Numbered from the stretch's first letter, positions 7,785-17,578 are shown. The stretch is 25,665 nt of DNA from Entrophospora sp. SA101 (GCA_958430865.1 CAUDNR010000264.1:1-25665), one strand, 5' to 3'. Made by a program: numbers and translations. Notes: generated from the sequence alone by a model not told the origin.

Positions 7785-8907
7785 CTTCATCCACTTGCCT
7801 TGCCTGAACTTTTAACTGAAATTTTATCATATCTTGCTGAAGATAAAACATTTATACCCGACTTTATTTGTTAACCGGTTGTGGTATTTATGTTCTGCCC
7901 CAATATTATGGAGAAGAGTCGAATTCGTTGACAATGGTTACAAAAAAAATCCTAGCTACTGGGAAAAATTCAAAGAAGTGATACATACACAAAAACCTCT
8001 CCATATTTCAAAATTAATCGATATTTGCATTTCTAGATGTAAAGTCTCTAGTGGAACCTTATATCGGATTAGAGGACTGTGTCCGAACCTGCGTCACTTA
8101 ACTATAAGCAACTGCCATGGATTTTCTAGCAAAACAATTGGAAAAATCATATATCCGAACTTACTATTTCTTAAATTTTACAATAATGCAATTAAGGCCT
8201 CTAAGCCTCATCATATCAAGGATAAAACAATTTGTGGGATCGCATCATTATGTCCAAATTTAACTTATCTTTATTTGGGATATAGTAATAATATTTCAGA
8301 TATCTCAGTAATCGAAATTGCTAAGTCGTGTAAAAAAATAGAGTATATTAATATAGGTGGTTCGGGTATTACCGATGTATCATTAAAAGAAATCGCTCAC
8401 TTATGTCCAAACCTCCGACATCTTCACCTGAGTAATTGTGAGAAGATAACAGATGATGGTATTTGCGCTATAGCTATTTCACATCCAAATATGCTTAGTT
8501 TTTCTTTTGCTGATGAAGAAGGTAAATTCGATATGGATAATATAGCTGTTTCTGATACGTCCGTGAGAATAATTGCAGACTCGTGCCCTAAACTTCAATA
8601 TCTCAATGTATCTTGGCGTCATATATCTGATGAATCTATTTGTGTAATAGCACAATTGTGTCCAGAACTTGAACAGCTTTATCTTGAAGGGTGTGATATT
8701 ACTGATAAATCTATGTCCGCATTAGCAAATTTGTGTAATCTCCAGAAGCTTGTTATTGCTGATTGCGATGAAATCAGCATGAATGCAATTATAACCTTAC
8801 AGAATAAAAATCCCACTCTCAATATTTTCGGTTGGTATTCAGATACGAATAGTGAGTCAGATACAGATGGTGTAATACAAGTTCGAATCTATGATTTATC
8901 AGAATAA
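7785..8907 (+). pseudogene. F-box/cysteine-type LRR protein gene with one frameshift in the F-box
   Basis: The F-box begins at 7800 (LPELLTEILSYLAEDK) in one frame and continues as LYPTLFVNRLWYLCSAPILW in the +1 frame; the switch is explained by one extra A in the AAAA at 7845-7848. The second frame then runs to the TAA at 8907. About eight cysteine-containing LRRs follow, with the typical pattern LCPNLRHLHLSNCEKITDDG. Such proteins are SCF ubiquitin-ligase substrate receptors, and large families of them are known in Glomeromycotina. No upstream ATG in the F-box frame is obvious. The gene sits between integrase and ATPase, which is unexpected for a host-type gene. It may be a recent pseudogene, or intact with a base error. 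Confidence 0.8.
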
Positions 8908-9002
8908 AAAAATCCAGTGAATATGTATATATCACAATAAAGATCATTATTTTTCGATATAATAATTTAGCATTACTTAGCTTAATCGGGATGAAAATAG
9001 AA

Positions 9003-9756
9003 AGCTGATCCGGTCGAGAAATTTGTACTCAATATCGACGAATACGTTAATCCGGAAAGATTAACTCATTAAATAGCACACCCCAATGGCCTTTCACACT
9101 TATAATCTCTGGTCGAACTAATACAGGAAAATCTACTGAAGTTGTTCGTCTTTTGGGCGGAAATAAACTACATAGAATGTTTAATGGTAAACAAGGAGGC
9201 ACTAGATATATTAAGTGTGATGATGTCGTGCTTATTGGTCACTATCTCAAGAAGCCAAAATACATGTACCTTAAATCAGTTTTCCAAATAATTGCAAATA
9301 GTCCAGAGTCATATTGTGAAGATATTACATTTCGGGCTATGAAACCAGATAAAATTCCAAAGCTAGATTCATTCTCACCAGAAAAGAGGTACAGTGGTTA
9401 TATTTGAGGATGTATGCACTGAACCAAAGAAAATTCAAGAAAAGATTATACCTTATTTTACAGAGGGGCGCCATTCCAATGTTTCTTCGATATATGTCTC
9501 ACAAAGCTATTTTGACTGTCCAAAACTAATAAGAAAAAACTTAAAATATGTTGTATTGTTCAACGGCTTTTGTACCTCAGATTAGTTAAGTAGAATACTT
9601 CGTTTATATGTTAATGACTGGTGCAGTGTCTATAAAATTGTTAATAAGCATTTATGTGAACAAAAATTTATTGTCTTCGATTTAAGTGTACCTCCAGAAC
9701 ACCCGCATAGAATACGTGTCGGCTGGGATATGCCAATTAGTCAACTTGATGAATAG
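9003..9756 (+). pseudogene. P-loop ATPase of the A32/viral packaging type, degraded
   Basis: In the frame starting near 9093 the peptide [20 protein letters not shown] carries a clear Walker A motif (G-x4-GKST, codons 9111-9137). Near 9388 a +1 shift leads into [14 protein letters not shown], a Walker B motif (hhhhED), and then [18 protein letters not shown], the region after Walker B in packaging-type ATPases. An in-frame TAG at 9583-9585 interrupts it, after which the same frame stays open to 9756 (FIVFDLSVPPEHPHRIR). Upstream, about 9003-9077, another frame encodes [15 protein letters not shown], probably the lost N-terminus. Intact relatives package DNA into virions of Mavericks and large DNA viruses; this copy looks dead. 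Its end overlaps the convergent ORF by 20 bp. Confidence 0.7.
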
Positions 9757-10300
9757 AGCGTGACTTCAGATATGCGAGACATTTTTCTGTCTCTTGTAAT
9801 TGTATCTTTTGTTGTTCGATTTCACATCGCAATTTTTTATTTTCATTAACCCGCTTTCCATACTCTATAGTAATTTCTCGCATAAATTTACCAAAAGTTT
9901 TTTCATTATATTCCATTAATCTCTGAAATAAAATATCGACCTCTTTCTTAACCTGGCGATTGATTTCTTCCTTACTTGCAAAGCAAGGGCACTTATGTAC
10001 CTGATCACATGTACAAATCGGAATAGTATCTTGGGTTTGGGATTCTTGGTTAGTCATTTCTGTGTTATATACACGTGATAAATTTTCAAGTGGTGATGAA
10101 CTTCGACGTTGGCGTTCTTTTTTTCTATTATAAACTATAATTTCATGTTGCAAAAAATCTTCAATAGCTGGATCTATACCACATGCTTCTAGTAGTGTAA
10201 AAGGATTGCGTTTTCGAGTAGTAAGGCGTCTCCATGCTTCTTCCACTAATGAGGGAGGTAGTTGCTGTATCAGATATGTATATGCTTGATTGAATTTCAT
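9737..10300 (-). CDS. Unidentified 187-residue protein with a C-terminal coiled coil
   Basis: The ORF starts with the ATG at 10300-10298 (MKFNQAYTYLIQQLPPSLVEEAW). A compact helical N-terminus is followed by a basic linker (RKKERQRRSSS), a Cys-rich segment (CTCDQVHKCPCF) around residues 98-109 that could bind a metal, and a coiled coil over the last 65 or so residues. I do not recognise the family. It converges on the ATPase relic and overlaps its last codons by 20 bp. The N-terminal helices after a Gln-rich start recall Gag-like folds only vaguely. Confidence 0.6.
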   Translation of the reverse strand: MKFNQAYTYLIQQLPPSLVEEAWRRLTTRKRNPFTLLEACGIDPAIEDFLQHEIIVYNRKKERQRRSSSPLENLSRVYNTEMTNQESQTQDTIPICTCDQVHKCPCFASKEEINRQVKKEVDILFQRLMEYNEKTFGKFMREITIEYGKRVNENKKLRCEIEQQKIQLQETEKCLAYLKSRSIHQVD

Positions 10301-10533
10301 TTGTATATACCCCGGAAAAAATTCTGTTGAATTCTATAGAATTTGAAAAAAAATGTAAAGTAGTTAAAAATTCAACCGTTAATCGCATATTGACAACACA
10401 CCATTATTATATAATCATTAGTATAATGATAACAAACAAAAAATAGCCTTTAACCATCACGAAACAGCAATAAATAAAAGTTTAAAGTACTAACCCTCAA
10501 GAATACTTTAGATGTGTATAATAATTAATATAT

Positions 10534-11397
10534 TTACGCTTCTATTTCTAAAAGTCGCTTTTGGAATCTAGTCCACAATTGACTCTTTTTAGAATCTATC
10601 CAATTATATGGAATATAATATTCTTCATATTGTCTATTAATAATGGAACTGCGCATCATGGGATCGTTTTTATATAATTCAATCCATTTAGTACGCCACT
10701 GATTAAATTGTTCTCGAGTCTGAGGATTTTTTATTTTATGTTGAGTTAAACCTAAAAATTTCTTATCATCTGGAGTATTATCATTCGGTAAGCTATTCCA
10801 TGCAAGCTGTGCATTCGATGGCTCTTTCTCTTGAAATCGTCTCCAAGCTCTTTGAATAATCCTTGCATGTCCATCTCAAGATTTAGGTTTATCACACTCA
10901 TGATCCCAATGTTTCTGCATCAAATCATCTGGCTTGATAATTTCGATATACCTTTTTCTGGTAAAATAGAATGATTTCTTTGGTTTTACATTATCAATAT
11001 GAATAAGTTTCATACAATCTAGACATATCGCTACATTGGCTTTATGGATTCTAGGCCTGTAGTAATCATGATTAATTGGCTTAGAATTTCCAAATCCCCC
11101 AAATAAACAATGTACATGATATACACTTCTTTTCTTTTCAGAAACCAGCTCTTGTAGAGGAATTCTGACCCGAATAGCCCATTGTTGTGGAGTTTCATTG
11201 GGTCGAATAACTGATAAAGTATCATATTGTCTTTCAGTCTCATAAAGATCATCAAAGTATCGTTGATAATCATTAATTCCACAATAATTGTAGATATATG
11301 ACTCTACATATTTCATATCATATCCAGGACAATTATTAATGAGCTTCACCAATTTGGCTTTTTTATCAATAATAGTTGTAATAGTAAGACCTGACAT
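10534..11397 (-). pseudogene. Unidentified 287-codon gene interrupted by one in-frame TGA
   Basis: From the ATG at 11397-11395 the frame encodes 173 residues to a TGA at 10878-10876. The same frame continues without a further stop for about 113 codons to a TAA at 10536-10534. The first part has a Cys/His set (CLFGG, CLDCMKLIH, HWDHECDKP) that could bind zinc. The second part begins DGHARIIQRAWRRFQEKEP and contains LAWNSLPNDNTPDDKKFLGLTQHK. That both parts look coding, with no shift, suggests a single gene with a recent nonsense mutation or a read-through stop. Function unknown; IIQRAW segments are, to my recollection, recurrent in repeated genes of Glomeromycotina, which would fit an element gene. 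Confidence 0.6.
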
Positions 11398-11780
11398 AAT
11401 TGGTGATTTATATCGAATTTAGGGATTTGCTGAAAGCAGTCACTTCGTGGCTAGACCTATTAGATTTGGTTCTTTATAGTATAAGAATATATGATTCAAT
11501 TTTAATGAGATTGGATTGTTAGACTATTTCTTAGATCTAGATAAGAACGCTTGAAATAATAGAGAGATGTTTACAATCGTGATATTCTATGAAATGAAAA
11601 TGGGCATTAACAATCTTGTAAATAAAACAAATTTTTTAATTGTTACTCAATGGATGAAACATACTCGTGATTCAAAAATGATTCTATTAAGNNNNNNNNN
11701 NATTTTAAACTGTATAAAAAAAATTGAAATCAATTGTGAAAATCCATTCCTTATATAGGACGGTCTCTCCTGTTTATATA
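11398..11780. other. Spacer with no supported gene, containing an assembly gap
   Basis: AT-rich sequence without a convincing ORF. Ten N at 11692-11701 mark an assembly gap of unknown true length, so the virus-like block on the left and the hAT element on the right may not be truly adjacent. Confidence 0.8.
11692..11701. other. Assembly gap (10 N)
   Basis: Ten consecutive N. The round number suggests a scaffold placeholder rather than a measured distance. Confidence 0.98.
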
Positions 11781-11856
11781 TAGAGATTGGACCCGGTTAG
11801 CCGGGTTATGAAAATTACCACCGGGTGGAGAAAAATGAATGTAACACAATGGGATG

Positions 11857-12335
11857 TCTGATTTATAATTCAATTTTTTTTTACGTTTCATATGTATTAT
11901 CAACATTTTAATACGGATTACCCAATCTCTTATAAATAATGTAGTTATCTTGTTACATATTAATATATACTAATGAATTATTTTTGTTTTTTAAAAGAAT
12001 ATTGAATGTGGATTTTGCATAATGTCACAATAACATTTAACATGATCAACATTTTTATTTTTTTATATTATGTATTATTACGGATTATCTTATGTTTGAT
12101 TTATAATTCATTTTTTATATTTATCATATGTATTTTTAATACAGATTATCCAACCTCTTATAAATAATAATTTAGTCAACAGTATTGTCAGTACATAATA
12201 TATTAATGTTTTTGAAAAAGAGCATTGAATGCGAATTTCCATATAATACCACAATGACGTTTAACATTACATCTGATTTATAATTCATTTTTATAAATAA
12301 TAATTCAACCAACAATATTGTTAGAGTTATCTTGG
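11857..12335. repeat. Degenerate subterminal direct repeats of the hAT element
   Basis: Three diverged copies begin with CTGATTTATAATTCA or TTGATTTATAATTCA, near 11857, 12097 and 12273. The first two continue in parallel through CATATGTATT, ATTATCCAACCTCTTATAAATAAT-like sequence, GAATGTGGATTT/GAATGCGAATTT and CACAATRACRTTTAACAT; the third is short. They lie between the left terminus and the transposase gene, where hAT elements often carry repeated transposase-binding motifs. Confidence 0.7.
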
Positions 12336-12506
12336 CAATGATACTATTGATTCATCATTTCTTTTGTTAATTAATTGTTTGAATTCTTTTCATGTAATCA
12401 TAATATATACTTGATTTACTGATTTGGCATTTGAAAGTAATATATAAATAAGTTGTAATATTTTAATAAATTAAAAAAAATAAAATTTTTTCTCATTTAT
12501 CATACT

Positions 12507-14749
12507 ATGGGTGATAATACTGAATATTACGAACTAGATTCTGATATTGATACCATTCTTGATACATCAGAGACTATTGAGGAAGTTGTTGAGGAAGTTG
12601 TTGAGACACCTGAGAAAAAATTTCGAGTAAATTTTCAGCATCAACATAATTTTAAATCCAAAAAAAAAAGTTTTGTTTGGAGTTATTTCCAAGAAGAAAA
12701 TGGGAATGATGTATGCAAAATACTTATCTCAGTAAATGGTAAGGAAACCACATGTAAAAGTTACAAACATGATGGTTCAACTGGTAATATGAAACAACAC
12801 CTTCAAATGAAACATGGAATATTGGAATCGGAGGAACTCCATACTGGTTTAGAAAAATATGCTCAACCAAAAATTGATAATATTTTCAAAAAAGTTATTC
12901 CACATAGTTCGTCCAAGCAAAAAGAATTGAAAAAAATTACAGCTGAGTGGTTGATTACTGATTCATTACCTTTTAATGTTGTAAATAAAAAAGGATATTT
13001 AAAAATGATGAAAACAATTGATCCTGCTTTCAATCCACCTTCCAGTAAAAGCATAAAAAATAGTCTTGCTGTTGCATATAACAAAGGCGTTTTACAATTA
13101 AAGGAATTGCTTTCAAGAACCTGTGAAACTGCTTCTATAACAACTGACTTATGGACATCTCGAAGTAATGATGGATATATTGGTGTGACTCTTCATTGGT
13201 TATCACCAGATTTTGAAGTATATGATGCAATATTGGCTGTTGAAAAAACAGAATATCCACATACAGGTGAACGTATTAAAGAATACCTAAATGCAAAAGT
13301 TGAAGAATTTGAATTATCTGGTAAAATAGTTTGTGCAATTACTGATAATGGTAAAAATATGAAAAAAGCAATTAGAATTTGGGATGTTGTAGAACATATA
13401 TCATGTTCTGCACATACTCTTCAACTTACAGTTTTTCATATTAAACCATATACAAAAAGAATCAGAAAGCTTGTCAAGTTTTTCAAATCTTCAAAACAAA
13501 GTCAACGACTAGACCAAGCACAAATTGACTTAGCTCAACGAAATAATGTTACTGCTGCACCTGTTCAGTTGCATGGTTCTCAAAATTTAATTGAATTAGA
13601 AATAGAAGAAAATAATAAGTCAGAAAATGTAGACATGGAATTTAAAGTCCTACGTACTATAAATGAAGTAAAAACAAGATGGAATTCATCTTTTTTATCT
13701 TGGCAAAGGCTTCTTAAATTACGCACAGCAATTGAATGGCTTTCCTCAACTTTACATTTACTAGAAGATGCTGGTGCAAAGGAAGATTCTCGAAAACTAA
13801 ATAATTATAAACTCAATGAAAATGAATGGGAATTATTAGAAGGATTAGTTATGTTGTTTAAGCCTTTTGATGAACTAACAACTTGCTTCAGTGGAATTAA
13901 ATACACTACTCTTTCAGTTGTTAATCCAAGTATAGAGACATTAAAATTTGAGTTTGCTGATGGTGATTTGTTGGACTCGCATGAGCTGAACAAAATATTT
14001 AATGATAATGAAACTGAAAATCTTGGTTTTGATGAAGGTAATTATTTTTCAATTAAACCTTTTTTTCTTAATTAAAAATTAATTTTTACCTTTTTCATAT
14101 TTTAGATGAAATTTCATCTGATGATGAAAGCTCTGGAGATGACTCAAGAAACATAAAACAATTAAAAGCTCCATCTTCTCAACAAATAATTTCTAAAGTT
14201 AAGGGAATCATTTATAGCTCGCTCTGGAATTATTGGAGTGATTCAGAAAAGATTGGGCTAATGGCTACTTTATTAGACCCAAGATTGAAATTAATGGAAG
14301 TATGGTCAAATGAAACAAGAGAAGAAGCAATCAAAGAACTACGTACTGAATTCAATACTTGGCAAATCAAAGTTGCAAATGATGATTCTTTAGAAGAAAT
14401 CCCTTCTTCATCCACACCTTCCTTTATGAAAAAAGTATTTTGTCATAGCCAAAGAAAAGTGAACCATGAGATTGAAATAGATAATTATTTAAACGAAATG
14501 ATAACTCCAACACAACCTGAAAGAATTGATGTTTATCAATGGTGGAATAACAATCAAAATTCTTTTCCTATTCTTAGTAGAATTGCACGCAAATATTTAT
14601 CAATACCCGCCACTTCTGTTCCATGTGAATGTCTTTTTTCTGATGCAGGGAATTTAGTTACCTCTAAAAGAACACGTTTAGGACATGAAGTAGTAAATCA
14701 GTTATTATTTGTAAAGAGAAATAGTTTATATTGTAAAGTTTGGAATTAA
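12507..14749 (+). CDS. hAT family transposase, intact, two exons
   Basis: Joining 12507-14037 to 14106-14749 removes a 68-bp GT-AG intron (phase 1) and gives 724 residues. After an acidic N-terminus, residues about 55-105 resemble a BED-type zinc finger (C70, C83, H98, H103), although the cysteines are 12 residues apart rather than the usual two. The RNase H-like core shows D214 in ITTDLWTSRS, D280 in AITDNGKNM, the C300-SAH segment and TRWNS at 390-394; an acidic residue in NENEWELLE (about 440-445) is the candidate third catalytic site. Residues about 652-715 form the hAT C-terminal dimerisation domain with PCECLFSDAGNLVTSKR. No internal stop remains after splicing, so the gene may be active. 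A run of 10 A at about 12660-12669 is read without loss of frame. Confidence 0.9.
14038..14105 (+). other. Intron of the hAT transposase gene
   Basis: It begins GTAATT and ends with a pyrimidine-rich TTTTCATATTTTAG. Retaining it introduces a stop at 14073-14075. Removing it joins GAAG to ATGAAATTT and keeps one frame into the C-terminal domain. Confidence 0.85.
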
Positions 14750-14885
14750 TAAAAAATAAAATTATTTTTTATCATTTATGTAAATTAAATCCATATATAG
14801 AAAGATCTGTTCACTACCCGGTTGACCCGTCGGGTAAACCCGCGGGTCACCCGGGTGAAGTTTTTTTAGACGGGTCTAATCTCTA

Positions 14886-15666
14886 GCTTTGACCAAAAAC
14901 TTTTAATTTATTGTGAGATAAAAATCCATGTCTCACAGTAAATCTCAATATTTTATTTATTTGTGTTAATACAATTTCTTCCAATTTATTTATACTAAAT
15001 GCATATTTATGCTTTATTCTCAAAACTTATCTAAACAATGTATCTTCTTTAGATTTCACACTATATATCCTGATAACATTTCTTGATGGGTGCCCTTCTA
15101 GCTGTTTTCCTCTTTACTACCAAGTCATGTACATTTCCCAAAATTATTAAATAAAACTCATTAAATATTACCTCACTAAAAGAAAAGAAAAGAAAAGAAA
15201 TAGAATATATAAAAAATATAATCTGATGAACCAAGGCTAAAGTATAAAAGAGTAAAGTTCAATGTACCAAAGCAAATATTAAATATATTTTAAGATGTGC
15301 CAACTCAGGCAGATAACAAAGGACTGCTGAGAAAATGTTATTGGAAGGGGGAAATCAAAATTATCACTGAGAATTAATAGACAAAGAGCTATTAATAATA
15401 TTGATTAGAAAAGCAATTGCATTTGTGATATTAAATTTGGGAGAGCATGTTTTAATTGGTGATAACAATTATTTTTGTTTTGTGTGGATCAGAATGAATA
15501 GGGGATCAATGAATTGATTTTGTTATTAGTGAATAATTTTGGGTAAAGAAGATAAAAGTTTTTAAATAAAATATTACTATTTTATTTATTTAGTTTTTCT
15601 TAGTCAAAACTAATTAACTTATGAGAAAAGTTATACAATTCAATTAATTAATTAGTAATTCTAATA
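14886..15666. other. Non-coding AT-rich stretch
   Basis: No ORF or RNA gene can be supported. It contains a short AAAAG microsatellite at about 15178-15200 (AAAAGAAAAGAAAAGAAAAG). The rest is AT-rich and without recognisable structure. Confidence 0.6.
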
Positions 15667-15789
15667 TCCAAAATTGAGATATTCTCTCAATATTGAGAAG
15701 TTATCCCAAAATTGAGATGATATCTCAAAATTGAGAGGATATCTCAAAATTGAGAGGATATACCATAATTTGTGAAGATATCCCAAGAT
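15667..15789. repeat. 19-bp tandem repeat with internal dyad
   Basis: Six or so units of about 19 bp with core CTCAAAATTGAGAGGATAT, two of them identical and the outer ones diverged (CTCAATATTGAGAAGTTAT, ACCATAATTTGTGAAGATAT). Each unit contains the inverted pair CTCAA/TTGAG separated by two bases, so every unit can form a small hairpin or serve as a symmetric protein-binding site. Confidence 0.85.
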
Positions 15790-15811
15790 GATTCTTTCTT
15801 AAATAAGTTAA

Positions 15812-16100
15812 CTAGAAGAATGCTTTATGACAAGTGACTTTGTCACTCATGAAAATTTTTTTATTAATTAAAAACAAGTAGTTGTGGTTGCTGTAAGTCT
15901 GGATTCTTTGGAATGAAATAAATAAAATTTGTTTTTTTGTTGACAAGTTTTTCTCTCTATCTCTACCAAAAATGTCATTTGTAACAAATTTCATACTTGT
16001 TCCTTCATTTGTTTGTGACATTAATATCATCTGAAACATAGCCAATGGTAGTAACTGAAAAAGTGTCTTGAGGTATTTGTTCAAATTTGACATCAAGCAG
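15812..16100 (-). pseudogene. Possible decayed coding fragment
   Basis: On the minus strand one frame reads DVKFEQIPQDTFSVTTIGYV then SDDINVTNK before a stop. A neighbouring frame takes over with KFVTNDIFGRDREKNLSTKK. The two pieces abut and have non-repetitive protein-like composition, as expected for a gene broken by one frameshift. The strand-turn-strand character (VTTIGYVSDD) would suit an OB-fold protein such as an RPA-like single-strand binder, but I cannot assign it. It may also be chance in AT-rich DNA. Confidence 0.3.
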
Positions 16101-16259
16101 ACATGCTTTAATGATGGTTATCTAAAATTATTATATCATATGTTAAAAAATAATTGGCATTTTAGTATTTCAGTTTTTAAATATTAATGAATCAAAATTA
16201 TAAAAATTACAAAATTACATAAATGATTCCATTCCCAATATAAAACTTGGAACTTGTAA

Positions 16260-16462
16260 CTAAGAAACTTCATTTCCATAGATAATTTCTGGAACATATT
16301 TGGTGGTTTCTTCAGAATTTGGCTGAAAGACTATATTCCAAATAAAAAAACTCTTCTAGTTCTCACCTTTCCTTTTGCTTCACCTGATACAATTTTATAT
16401 TTGTCAGTGAATTTTTCTTTAAAGTTGTTAATAATAATAATACCAGTTAATTGATTAGGCAT
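16260..16462 (-). pseudogene. Possible two-exon coding fragment
   Basis: On the minus strand 16462-16367 encodes MPNQLTGIIIINNFKEKF, then TDKYKIVSGEAKGK. It is followed by a GTGAGA donor at 16366 and, 44 bp on, a TTTCAG acceptor ending at 16323. The next exon, 16322-16260, reads PNSEETTKYVPEIIYGNEVS and a stop. The splice keeps phase 0 and removes an in-frame TAG. The intron is short and the protein unrecognised. It could be the 3' part of a larger gene whose upstream exons I cannot define, possibly related to the fragment at 15812-16100. Confidence 0.35.
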
Positions 16463-16863
16463 TTTTAAAAACTGTTTTTTTCGTTATTGAATTTTTTTAC
16501 CAACTTTATGAGCATGGGTAATTTTTTTTTTTAAAAAAAAAAATAGAAGCCATTTATTAATACTAAAAAAGTAAATTAAAAAATAATGTCTAACAAACAC
16601 CAATAAATTTTTTTTGACTGATATTAGATTAGTACTAATGTTACCAGAATCAGATTCTGACAAAGATATTTTGGATGAATCTCGTAATTCTGGGTCAAAT
16701 TAATTCTATTTCTATTTTTATTTATTATTTATTTAACGTAAGAAAAAATGAAACTAAAATGGTACAACAAAATTATCCGTTTCAGGAATGATCATTGATT
16801 TTTTTAAAATAAAAAAAGTAATATAATGAATAAATAACACCATATGCGAATGATTTCTGGGTA
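16463..16863. other. Non-coding AT-rich stretch
   Basis: Contains poly-A/poly-T tracts at about 16518-16545 and a tiny acidic open stretch (MLPESDSDKDILDESRNSGS, from 16639) that is too short to call a gene. Nothing else is supported. Confidence 0.5.
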
Positions 16864-17085
16864 GGTTACACCTTTATCCCTGTGTTCAGAGGGATACAGC
16901 TTTAGCCTGGCGAGGGATAAATATAAATACACAGATATATCTCTGATCACCTGGTCCATAGATCTTGAGTGAATTATCCGACCAATATCCAAAGATCGAT
17001 AAGATTGATAAGGGGGGATATCCCTCTTATATGATTTCCCAGGCTGAGGCTTTATCCCTATGAACTGAGGGATAAAGATGTAACC
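16864..17085. mobile_element. 222-bp MITE with 47-bp terminal inverted repeats
   Basis: The left arm 16864-16910 starts GGTTACACCTTTATCCCTGT and ends AGCCTGG. The reverse complement of the right arm 17039-17085 starts GGTTACATCTTTATCCCTCA and also ends AGCCTGG, with only scattered mismatches. A weaker match continues outside (ATTTCTGGGTA and ATTTCCGAAA), so the full element may extend beyond these limits. Each arm holds the internal pair TTTATCCCT/AGGGATA, giving a nested dyad. No transposase ORF is inside. A target duplication is not clear. Confidence 0.85.
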
Positions 17086-17447
17086 TTTCGGAAATTGTCC
17101 ACATGGACTGATAAATAAATGGAATTTAGCTTACAAAAAAGGATTTTACTGTTTTACAAAATTGAAAGTGTTGTATAGAAGTACTTAATTTAATAAATAT
17201 TAAATATTAAATATTAAGCAGCTTAAAACAATGTTTTTTATAAACATAATTTTTTGGGAAGCATGGAATTAAAAAAACAAGGTTGATGTTATTGAAAATG
17301 ATTTTTTCTTGTGCTTGCCAATTGTTGTCAAAATGATCTTTGTCTTCGGGAAGCAAATTATTTTTTAAATTTACTAATTACTTATATTTAATATCATATG
17401 ATAAAGTTTTTTTTTTCACACATAAATTGAAATTTTTACATTTCTAG
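17086..17447. other. Non-coding AT-rich stretch
   Basis: No ORF, RNA gene or repeat of note other than short TAAATATTAAATATTAA tracts near 17192-17216. Confidence 0.5.
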
Positions 17448-17578
17448 TGAATCCATATATATATCAATTGAGTAATCATTTTCAAATATAAATTTTATGT
17501 TTCTTAATGAATCCATATATATATCAATTGACAAATCATTTTTAAATGGTCAATGAATCCATATTATATATCAATTGA
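17448..17578. repeat. Three spaced direct repeats upstream of a broken gene
   Basis: TGAATCCATATATATATCAA followed by TTGA occurs at 17448-17471 and 17508-17531, and a near copy with one base change at 17554-17578. The first two are followed by a related AATCATTTTYAAAT. The copies lie about 130-260 bp upstream of the first start codon of the next gene, where regulatory elements could be expected. Confidence 0.8.

Larger units (their letters stand above)
11781..14885 (+). mobile_element. hAT DNA transposon with terminal inverted repeats
   Basis: The left end reads TAGAGATTGGACCCGG (from 11781), and the reverse complement of the right end reads TAGAGATTAGACCCGT (ending at 14885), so the termini match at 14 of 16 positions. 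Both ends carry GC-rich subterminal motifs with repeated CCGGGT/ACCCGG, out of keeping with the AT-rich surroundings. The element is about 3.1 kb and encodes a single spliced hAT transposase. The expected 8-bp target duplication is not visible: TTTATATA on the left, GCTTTGAC on the right. Either the flanks have changed, or the left side is affected by the assembly gap 80 bp away. Confidence 0.8.

Noticed and set aside
1..11397. An ordinary LTR retrotransposon
   Set aside because: No long terminal repeats, no reverse transcriptase or RNase H, and the integrase is on the opposite strand from gag-pro.
11567..11758. Short plus-strand ORF across the gap
   Set aside because: It runs through the 10 N and has no protein-like features.
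16463..16500. A further 31-bp intron upstream of the fragment at 16260-16462
   Set aside because: It would keep an open frame but is too short for a normal spliceosomal intron.
16804..16992. Minus-strand 62-codon ORF
   Set aside because: It lies largely in the left arm and centre of the MITE and is explained by the repeat.
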